This document shows, in pieces, positions 8,602-15,501 of a stretch of 64,000 nucleotides of DNA; position 1 is the stretch's first letter, and each line of letters opens with the position of its first letter. A program made the position numbers and the translations under genes. The notes under the pieces are model-generated. The model saw only the letters and a program-made list of their open reading frames with translations, searched no databases and had not been told where the DNA came from. Origin of the DNA: Deltaproteobacteria bacterium (GTDB lineage: Bacteria > Myxococcota_A > Polyangia > GCA-2747355); contig JACKDQ010000010.1 in the NCBI GenBank assembly GCA_020633415.1, forward strand, positions 1 to 64,000, written 5' to 3'.

Positions 8602-9492
8602 ATGCGCGCCGACTTTTTGGGCCAGTTTCTTTTGCGGCGGGGCGTGATCAGCGAAGCTCAGCTCGAGCAAGCCGTCGAAAAGCAGCGTCAGTCCAACATG
8701 CGGATCGGCGACCTCGCCGTCGACAGCGGCAAAATGACTGTCGCCCAAGCCGAGATGATCGCAGCGAAGCAGCGTCAGATCGACAAGCGCTTCGGCGAGA
8801 TCGCACGCGAGGCGGGTCTGCTCAGCGAGGACGATCTGAGCTTTCTGCTCGACGATCAAAGGCGGCGTCGTTTGAAGATCGGCGCTGCGCTCGTCGCGAT
8901 CGGCGCGTTGACCGAACAGCAGCTCGACAAGGAGCTCGAGGCCTTTTTCACCCAGCAGACCGACGCCCAACAAGCGATCGATCGAGCGGAGCGTCATTCA
9001 CAGATCGCGCGGATCTCGCGCCGCGCGGCCGAGGCGCTGATCTCGCTGCTGACCCGCGCGCTCGGTCTGAACGCCAAGTTGGCCGAGCTCGAGCCGATCT
9101 GCGAGCCACAGGGCAAACAGACTCAAGTCAGCTGCGTGCTTGCTGCCCAGCTGACCGGCGATTTGCCGTCGACGTTATTCTTGGGGATCGATCAGGTGCT
9201 CGCTCGCCGGATTTGTGAGTGCTTTTTGCCCGCCGCCGATCTGGAAAGTGCGTCGGGCGATTCTGCTTCGCGATCTCACGGTGCGCTGACCAGTTTCATC
9301 GCACTCGCTGCGAGCAGTCTCTGCGGACGGCTGCAGGCCGATGGCGATGACGCTGGCTACGATCTCTGTGTGGTTCACGACGCGCCTGGCGCTGCTGCCG
9401 AGCTGTTTGCCGGCAGTGTCAGTGTGGCTTGCGCGACCGTCGCGACGCTGGGTGGTGAGCTGATCATCGGCATCATGACCGAGGACGGCTAG
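8602..9492 (+). CDS. CheX/CheC-like protein with N-terminal regulatory repeats
   Basis: About 296 residues. The ATG at 8602 has GGGGAG five bases upstream; a TTG six codons earlier is less likely. Residues about 1-125 contain two or three copies of a helical motif (FLLRRGVISEAQLEQAVEKQ, IAREAGLLSEDDLSFLLDDQ and GAALVAIGALTEQQLDKEL) like the MshEN/GspE N-terminal fold, which in some proteins binds c-di-GMP. The rest (from LISLLTRALGLNAKL) resembles the CheX/CheC phosphatase fold (LTGDLPSTLFLGID, LGGELIIGIM), but I do not see a convincing copy of the CheX catalytic E-x2-N pair. A signalling role is inferred. Family assignment is moderate. Confidence 0.6.
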   Translation: MRADFLGQFLLRRGVISEAQLEQAVEKQRQSNMRIGDLAVDSGKMTVAQAEMIAAKQRQIDKRFGEIAREAGLLSEDDLSFLLDDQRRRRLKIGAALVAIGALTEQQLDKELEAFFTQQTDAQQAIDRAERHSQIARISRRAAEALISLLTRALGLNAKLAELEPICEPQGKQTQVSCVLAAQLTGDLPSTLFLGIDQVLARRICECFLPAADLESASGDSASRSHGALTSFIALAASSLCGRLQADGDDAGYDLCVVHDAPGAAAELFAGSVSVACATVATLGGELIIGIMTEDG

Positions 9493-9501
9493 CGCGCGCT
9501 G

Positions 9502-10680
9502 TTAGCGACCGAGCCCGAGTAGCTTGGCAATGTGATAGCGCATCACTTCGCTGGTGCCGCCGCCGATCCGCAGCAATCGGGAATCCCGCCAAGCGCGTGA
9601 GACGAACGTCTCGTCCATGTAGCCCATCCCTCCGTGGAACTGCAGGCAGCGGTCGCTGATGTAGTCGACGACATCGCCGACGAACAGCTTGGCCATCGAA
9701 ACCTTCTTGACGGTATCGAACGACAGCGGCGTCCGCTGCTCGTAGCGCTCTCGGTTGTAGCATTCGGCGGCGTGATAGGAGAGCTGACGTGCGGCCTCCA
9801 GACGGGTTTGCATTTCGGCGAACTCATGCTGCCAGAGCTCACGGGCGATGATCGGCTTGCCGAACGCTTTGCGATCGCGCCCGTAGCTGAGGCTGAGGTC
9901 GATCGTGCGCTGGGCGCCGGCCACCGCCGAGATCGCCGCCGACAAACGCTCAGTTTGAAAGTTCTGCATCAGGTAGTAAAAGCCTTGGCCTTCTTCGCCA
10001 AGCAAATAGCGGGCAGGCACGCGACACTCGTCGAAGGCCAGCTCGGCTGTATCGCTGCAATGGTTGCCCAGCTTCTTGAGCTTCTTGGCCATCGAAAAGC
10101 CTTTGACGTCCGTCGGCAGCAAGATGATCGAGATCCCTTGGTGACCGGCTTGTGGATCGGTCTTGCAGAGCAGCGTGACAAACGAGGCGCGGCAGCCGTT
10201 GGTGATATAGGTCTTGGCGCCGCTGATCACGTACTCGTCGCCCACGCGGCGCGCGATGGTCCGGATGCTCGCCACGTCGCTGCCGGCGTCGGGCTCAGTG
10301 ACCCCCAAGGCGGCGATCCGTTCGCCAGCGAGGGCTGGGCGGAGAAACTCGTCGATCTGTTCTTTGGTTCCCAGGTCGGCGATACACGGCGTCGCCATGT
10401 CGCTTTGCACCAACAGCGCCATGGTAATTCCCGCTGCACCACAGTGGGGCAACGCTTCGGCCTTGGCGACACTCCACCAGTAGTCGCCGCCGCTTCCGCC
10501 GTGCTCCTCCGCGTAGTGGGCGCCGAAGATGCCCAGGTCACCGGCCTTCTTGAAGATCCAGTCGGGGAAGTACTCATCGGCCTCCCATTGATCGATCTGC
10601 GGAAGCAGTTCCTTCGTGCAAAAATCGCGTACCGTGCGAAAGAACAGCTTTTGGTCTGAATTGAGTCGTTCGCCAGACAT
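9502..10680 (-). CDS. Acyl-CoA dehydrogenase (long-chain/isovaleryl type)
   Basis: 392 residues from the ATG at 10680, which has GGAGGGG just upstream. It is an FAD-dependent enzyme that puts a 2,3 double bond into acyl-CoA and passes electrons to ETF. Motifs: ALGVTEPDAGSDVASI, the flavin loop FVTLLCKT, RKAFGKPI, QFHGGMGYMDE and RIGGGTSEVMR. The residue before GTSE is Gly, not the Glu used by medium- and short-chain enzymes. The likely base is instead the Glu of FQTERLSAA, as in long-chain and isovaleryl-CoA dehydrogenases. The gene is alone on its strand, tail to tail with the CheX-like gene. Substrate chain length is not certain. Confidence 0.92.
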   Translation of the reverse strand: MSGERLNSDQKLFFRTVRDFCTKELLPQIDQWEADEYFPDWIFKKAGDLGIFGAHYAEEHGGSGGDYWWSVAKAEALPHCGAAGITMALLVQSDMATPCIADLGTKEQIDEFLRPALAGERIAALGVTEPDAGSDVASIRTIARRVGDEYVISGAKTYITNGCRASFVTLLCKTDPQAGHQGISIILLPTDVKGFSMAKKLKKLGNHCSDTAELAFDECRVPARYLLGEEGQGFYYLMQNFQTERLSAAISAVAGAQRTIDLSLSYGRDRKAFGKPIIARELWQHEFAEMQTRLEAARQLSYHAAECYNRERYEQRTPLSFDTVKKVSMAKLFVGDVVDYISDRCLQFHGGMGYMDETFVSRAWRDSRLLRIGGGTSEVMRYHIAKLLGLGR

Positions 10681-11114
10681 CGTCCCCTCCGCCGCGTGAG
10701 CGCAGCCGTCAATTAGCAGCCAACAGTGCACCCGAATGCATTATTTTTAACTGTCACAGCGCATTGCGTTAGAGGCAATCGCTAGATCGCATTTTCCTCT
10801 CAATTTGGCAGCGATCGGCACGAGATCTAGACCGGCCCGCCGGCCGAATTGACGCGTCGCGACTAAAAAAATAAGCGAATACCAGTTGTTGCATGGGTAG
10901 TCCTGCGCTACCACCTTCCTCTACATGTTGACGGGGGTATTGGGTGAAGCCTGAAGAGAACGAGCGCGAACTGCTGTCTGGGGTCGAGTTTGGATTTGGT
11001 TGTATCGGCCTGTGTGCCGATCAGTCGGAAGACGAAGGCGACCGCCGAGACGGCGTTGAGGATGAGGGATTGGGCGACGATCGCGAGGACGCGTCGCGAG
11101 AATGGGGCGTGCTC
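10681..11114. other. Intergenic region, 434 bp, with a doubtful small ORF
   Basis: The left part contains AT-rich patches near 10740 and 10865. From 10944 to 11123 an acidic 59-codon frame runs on the + strand (GTG start, GGGGG six bases upstream), ending 9 nt inside the 3' end of the RCC1 gene. It is aligned codon-for-codon with a hydrophobic open frame on the other strand, so either reading could be chance in GC-rich DNA. Confidence 0.4.
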
Positions 11115-12809
11115 TTAGGGTGACGCGACCAAGGTAACTTGGGCTGGCGTCGGCCGATCCGTGCGATCGCCGAGTCCGAGTTGCCCAACATTGTTGTAAC
11201 CCCAACACCAGATGCTTGCGGCTGTCTTGGCGCAGGCGTGGTATTTGCCGACGGCGATCTGTTCGACGCCATCGAGGGCCACCGCTTCCGGGTGCCCCTC
11301 GGAGCGGGTCAAGTGACTGTTCCAGCCCCAGCAGATCACGGCGCCTTGTTGCGTTCGCGCGCAGGAACGCATCGTGCCCAAAGAGAGTGCCACCGCGTCT
11401 TTGACGTCGACCGCCGTCGGTGAATCAAAACGCGGCGCACGGCTGACGGCGATCTGCCGAAAGCTGTTATCGCCCCAGCAATAGACCTGTCCCGTTTCGC
11501 CCTTGCTGTCGGTAACCGCGCAGGCATGCAGTGCGCCAACCGCGACCGTGCGCGCCGCGTCGATCGACGCGATGCGTTTGGGCGGTTTGCTTTCCGACCA
11601 GCACCAGAGCCGACCGGTGGTTGTCCGCGAACAGGCGCTTCGTCCGCCGACGGCGAGCTCGACCGAGTGGGCGGGGATATCGATCCGCTGCGGCGAATCC
11701 CCGAAGCCCGCGCCCCAACACCAGACCTCACCGTTTTGTCGACGAACGCAGGTGATGCCGCTGCCGACGGCGACTTGGCTCACTCCGTCGAGGGTGCCGC
11801 GCACCGACGTACGTCGCAGGTGGCGCCCTTGGCCCAGTTGACCGAGGTGGTTGTCACCCCAGCAAAAGGTCTGGTCGGTTTGATCGACCAGGCAGACGTG
11901 CCTATCGCCGACGCTCAGATCGCGCGCCGGACCCAACCCCAGATCGGAAAACGACAGCAGTGGTCCCGGTGTGAGACCGAGGTCTCCCCAGCAGGCGACC
12001 TCGCCATCGCTGTAACGCACGCAAGAGGTCGATCCCCCGGCGGCGATTTGCACCACCTGACGGCGTGGGTCGCGCACGCTCGGCGACGGTTGACGACCGC
12101 GAGCCGCCAAATCGCTGAGGACGTGCTGAATGGTCTCGCCGATTTGTTGGCCGAGGGCGCGCGCGAAGGCCTGACAGCCGATCAGCCCGACGACGTTCTG
12201 TTCGAGCAGACCATCGACGGTAAGCTTGCCTTGGGTGCGCGCGGGCATACCGACCGGGTGGCTAGGCAGAAACGCGATCGTCACTCGATAAGCCAAGCGA
12301 TCGCGCTTGTAGCCGGGCAACAGACAGCGGGGTCGAGTCGCGCTGACGCCGATCGCGACCGCCAATCCTGGCCCGTCGGAAATGGCCGAGTGACCGTTTC
12401 TTTGGCAGATCTGTCGCTGGGCGGCGCTTTCGACGGCATTGTGGGTCGCAGATCGCTGCTGACAATGCAGCTGTTTCAAGTCTAGCGGCGCAGCCTTGCC
12501 GAAGACCATCGTCCGCGAAAGCTGCGCGTTGATCTGGTGTTGACGGTCTGTTTGGTAGTGAAAGACTAGCGTGACCAGCCCTGACTCAGAGGCGACGATC
12601 GCGCTGAGCAACAGCAGCAGCAGCGAAGTCGCCAACACGTCGCGGATGGCTACACAGCCACGCTGGTGGCGCTTGGCGGCGAAGCGTGCAGCGAGTGCGA
12701 CCAGCAACAGCGCGACGGCCAGCGCGCCATACAACGTGCTGTAGGCGAACGCGGTGGCGATGCCTAGGGTCGCTGCGAGCAGGAAGCACAGACCGAAGAC
12801 CAGACCCAT
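11115..12809 (-). CDS. Membrane-anchored RCC1-repeat (seven-bladed propeller) protein
   Basis: 564 residues. The first 90 hold about three hydrophobic segments (GLVFGLCFLLAATLGIATAF, ALAVALLLVALAARFAA and LATSLLLLLLSAIVAS). A Cys-containing middle part follows, then from about residue 255 a row of RCC1 repeats marked by seven CW motifs (VACWGD, TFCWGDN, VWCWGAG, LWCWSES, VYCWGDN, VICWGWN, IWCWGYN), each after an HxC or T/SC strand. Seven repeats is what a closed RCC1 beta-propeller needs. The propeller is probably outside the membrane, where the paired cysteines of each blade could form disulphides. Binding partner unknown. The same frame continues open beyond the TAA for about 65 codons, which I regard as chance. 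Confidence 0.82.
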   Translation of the reverse strand: MGLVFGLCFLLAATLGIATAFAYSTLYGALAVALLLVALAARFAAKRHQRGCVAIRDVLATSLLLLLLSAIVASESGLVTLVFHYQTDRQHQINAQLSRTMVFGKAAPLDLKQLHCQQRSATHNAVESAAQRQICQRNGHSAISDGPGLAVAIGVSATRPRCLLPGYKRDRLAYRVTIAFLPSHPVGMPARTQGKLTVDGLLEQNVVGLIGCQAFARALGQQIGETIQHVLSDLAARGRQPSPSVRDPRRQVVQIAAGGSTSCVRYSDGEVACWGDLGLTPGPLLSFSDLGLGPARDLSVGDRHVCLVDQTDQTFCWGDNHLGQLGQGRHLRRTSVRGTLDGVSQVAVGSGITCVRRQNGEVWCWGAGFGDSPQRIDIPAHSVELAVGGRSACSRTTTGRLWCWSESKPPKRIASIDAARTVAVGALHACAVTDSKGETGQVYCWGDNSFRQIAVSRAPRFDSPTAVDVKDAVALSLGTMRSCARTQQGAVICWGWNSHLTRSEGHPEAVALDGVEQIAVGKYHACAKTAASIWCWGYNNVGQLGLGDRTDRPTPAQVTLVASP

Positions 12810-12893
12810 GCGCGTCGATAACGCGGCGTGCTGCGAGTGTCAACGTCAAGATCGATTTGCCAGGTGGGCCAGCTTGTGAAACGGTCCTCGCCG

Positions 12894-14402
12894 ATGACGG
12901 CCGATAACCAAGCGCTAGAGGATGCCATCGCCGAGCCCAAAGGGTTTGGCCGAACGTTCTGGATGCTCAACATCATGGAGATGTGGGAGCGTCTGGCCTA
13001 CTACGGTCTGCGCGTTGTCGCGCCGATCTACATCATGCAGGCCGATTCGCCCGGCGGGCTGCACTTCACCTCGGCACAAAAAGGGAAGATCTACGCCGGC
13101 TGGAATCTGACCCAGTCGTTCTTGCCGATGTTCACCGGTGGCTATGCCGATCGGTATGGCTATAAGCTGACGATCTTTGTCTCGGTGTTTATAAAAATCC
13201 TTGGTTACCTGCTGATGGCGACCCAGCGCAGCTATGCCGGGTTCTTGATCGGCACGCTGGTGTTGGCCGCCGGCACTGCGGTTTTCAAACCCGGCATCCA
13301 AGGCTCGCTCGCCCAGACGCTCAGCAAGAAAAACTCCTCCCTTGGCTGGAGCTTGTTCTATGCGCTGGTCAACCTCGGCGCCTGGATCGGTCCCTACCTT
13401 GCGCATTATCTCAAGGGCATCGGCTGGCCGGCGGTGTTTTACGGCTGTGCGGTGATCGTTGCGCTGAACTTTCCGATGCTGCTGACCTACCGCGACCCGC
13501 CCTCGGGGGCGCGCGCTACCGATGGCTTCGCCAAGGTCTTCGTCGAGACGATGAAGAATCTACGCGACCTTCGGCTGTTGGTGTTGATCCTGATCCTCGC
13601 CGGCTTTTGGATGATGATGTATCAGATCTGGGATCTGCATCCCAACTTTGTCGTCGATTGGATCGACAGCACGACGGTTGCCGAGCACCTCAAGGTGTTG
13701 CCTGACTTCATTCGCAACCGCATGGTCGAACAGACCTCGCGCGGCGTGCAGGTTTCCCAAGAGCAGATGCTCAACCTCAACGCGCTATTGGTAATGCTAC
13801 TAGTCGCCGTTGTTGGTCACGCGGTGCGCAACATGCGGCGCTTGGTCTGCATGCAGTTTGGGATCATCTTGGCGATCGCCGGTGTGTTGACCTCCGGCCT
13901 GACCAGCTCGGGCTACATCTTTTTGCTTGGCATCTTGTTCTTTTCACTGGGCGAGATGTTCACTGGACCGAAAAAGAACGAATACTTCGGTTTGATCGCG
14001 CCGCCGGGAAAAAAGGGGCTCTATCTCGGTTACGTCAACATTCCGATCGCGATCGGCGCCGGCGTCGGTGCGATGATCGCCGGTTGGGCCTACGGGATGC
14101 TCGGTGAGAAGGCGGTCTTGGCTCAGCGCTATATCGCCGAGCACACGCCGTTTGGTCAACGACTCAACTGGAGTGGTGAGCTCGCTCAGCTCGAATCGAC
14201 CCTTGGCGTGGCGCGCTCGCAAGCGATGGTCAAGCTGCAGGAGCTGATCGGTCAGGACGCTACGGCGACGACCGAACTGCTGTGGCGTACCTACGCACCC
14301 TATCGGGTTTGGTACTTCTTTGCCGCCGTCGGTGTGAGCGCAGCGTTGGCGCTGTTCCTCTTCAACCGGCGGGCTCGGCACTGGTCGGACATGAACGTCT
14401 AG
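12894..14402 (+). CDS. POT/PTR family proton-dependent oligopeptide transporter
   Basis: About 502 residues (ATG at 12894; the frame is also open from 12828, with in-frame GTGs at 12864 and 12873). Many hydrophobic helices. Family marks are GFGRTFWMLNIMEMWERLAYYG at the N-terminus (the ExxERFxYYG-like proton-coupling region, here E-MWER-LAYYG), GGYADRYGYK in the loop after TM2, and the PTR2 signature FYALVNLGAWIGP. Predicted inner-membrane symporter of di- and tripeptides with protons. A loop near residues 255-290 (WDLHPNFVVDWIDSTTVAEH) is longer than usual, as in several deltaproteobacterial members. It is divergent from the RCC1 gene, with only 84 bp between the starts. Confidence 0.9.
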   Translation: MTADNQALEDAIAEPKGFGRTFWMLNIMEMWERLAYYGLRVVAPIYIMQADSPGGLHFTSAQKGKIYAGWNLTQSFLPMFTGGYADRYGYKLTIFVSVFIKILGYLLMATQRSYAGFLIGTLVLAAGTAVFKPGIQGSLAQTLSKKNSSLGWSLFYALVNLGAWIGPYLAHYLKGIGWPAVFYGCAVIVALNFPMLLTYRDPPSGARATDGFAKVFVETMKNLRDLRLLVLILILAGFWMMMYQIWDLHPNFVVDWIDSTTVAEHLKVLPDFIRNRMVEQTSRGVQVSQEQMLNLNALLVMLLVAVVGHAVRNMRRLVCMQFGIILAIAGVLTSGLTSSGYIFLLGILFFSLGEMFTGPKKNEYFGLIAPPGKKGLYLGYVNIPIAIGAGVGAMIAGWAYGMLGEKAVLAQRYIAEHTPFGQRLNWSGELAQLESTLGVARSQAMVKLQELIGQDATATTELLWRTYAPYRVWYFFAAVGVSAALALFLFNRRARHWSDMNV

Positions 14403-14482
14403 CGGCTCAGACGATGGCTGCGCAGGGCGCGCGGTCAAGAAATGGGTTGCCCGCGACGCAAACATGAGCTAAAGCTCAGTTT

Positions 14483-15046
14483 ATGTATCTGCGGCGACTG
14501 ACCTGTGCCCTGCTTGTAGTCTGCGGTTGTCAGGCTCGCAGAGTCCCAGGGGCTGCAATCGACGCTGCTGCTCTGCTGGATAGCGACCAACGCGCGGTCG
14601 ATGTCCACCTTGGAGACCAGAGCGGCAGCGCTGACCTCAGAGCAGGCGATGGCGCGGCTGCTCCCAAGGGGCGCGACATTGCCTGTGCTGTGGCACCGAA
14701 TAAGGCTGTCCGGGTTATGGTAAGGGGCCGAGGGTTCGAGGCCCATGTTGGGCAAACCGTGCGGGCGCGAACGACGCGACGATCCGGTTTGGTGGCCAGC
14801 GGGTTGGTGCATCAGGCTCAGGTCGACGCAGCTGGGCGGTTCCTCTTTTGCTTTGACGCCGATGCGAGTACCGACTACCCAGGTGTCGTGCTCTACATCG
14901 ACGTCGATGGCGACGGGGTCTGCTCTCAGTCGGTCGACACGGAGCTAGCTGCCAGGTGGTTCGCCTGGATCGCTGGTCGGGTGGAGGATGTCGAGGTTAC
15001 GCCCCCAGAAACGCCGAAGACACCGTTGGTTTGCAGCCATTTCTAG
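14483..15046 (+). CDS. Hypothetical lipoprotein
   Basis: 187 residues. A short signal, MYLRRLTCALLVVCGC, ends in a plausible lipobox with Cys at about residue 16, then an acidic, Asp-rich linker of the type seen in many myxobacterial lipoproteins. The folded part (from about residue 65, IACAVAPNKAVRVMVRG) is beta-rich and ends with YIDVDGDGVC, which looks like a calcium-binding DxDxDG loop. No family recognised. It lies 80 bp after the transporter gene on the same strand. Confidence 0.72.
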   Translation: MYLRRLTCALLVVCGCQARRVPGAAIDAAALLDSDQRAVDVHLGDQSGSADLRAGDGAAAPKGRDIACAVAPNKAVRVMVRGRGFEAHVGQTVRARTTRRSGLVASGLVHQAQVDAAGRFLFCFDADASTDYPGVVLYIDVDGDGVCSQSVDTELAARWFAWIAGRVEDVEVTPPETPKTPLVCSHF

Positions 15047-15501
15047 GCGGAGCCTGGCGCAACGACGACGCACCTCTACCGCCACGGCGACCAAGCACCC
15101 GGGTAAGCCAGTGCGGCGTCGAACTGCCAGTGGGAGCGTGCGCCACCATCAAGCATCGGCTATTCGCCGCGCTGCGTAGCTCCAACGGCGGTCGATCAGG
15201 CGGTAGTTCAGCGCGCCATTACCCACGGCGCGCTCCTCGTCGGCGCTAAAGCGCAACGTGCCGGCAGAAAACGCGCCGCCCAGCTACGCCAAGCGCTGCG
15301 ACACGCAGGTCATCTGCGTGAGAAGCGACGCTGGTGAGGACGATCGCGACGCTGGTCGCCTTCCATCTCCTGGTTGTTGTGTAGGACGTTTGCCGAGAAT
15401 CCCAAACTACGGCGCGCTTTCTTGGCCTCGGACAGCGCCCTTGCGAATTCCCCTGGTTCCGCGGTATCAGCACCAGCTGAACCGAGGAATGTGGGGGATC
15501 G
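15047..15501. other. Intergenic region, 455 bp, no convincing gene
   Basis: One frame on the + strand is open without stop from about 15104 to 15340 and reads protein-like near its end (Ala/Arg/Gln-rich helix), but it has no ATG, GTG or TTG start. It could be a decayed gene end or chance. A 13-nt sequence at 15377-15389 recurs at 23202-23214 (see the repeat entry). No clear promoter for the efflux operon was identified. Confidence 0.45.
15377..15389 (+). repeat. 13-nt direct repeat, left copy
   Basis: TTGTGTAGGACGT occurs here and again at 23202-23214. In both places it is followed within two or three bases by GCCGAG. The two copies bracket the efflux operon and the protease gene. It could be an old insertion boundary or coincidence. 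Confidence 0.4.

Noticed and set aside
9634..10659. 341-codon frame antisense to the acyl-CoA dehydrogenase
   Set aside because: Complementary shadow of a gene with intact flavoenzyme motifs.
10910..11114. In-frame continuation of the RCC1 gene after its TAA stop
   Set aside because: Readthrough has no supporting signal, and the propeller is already complete with seven blades.
14732..14743. GGTTCGAGGCC string like a tRNA T-arm
   Set aside because: It lies inside a lipoprotein gene, and no matching acceptor, D-arm or anticodon arm is present.
15104..15340. Start-less open frame before the efflux operon with a protein-like end
   Set aside because: No ATG, GTG or TTG and no recognisable domain; kept only as a note in the intergenic entry.
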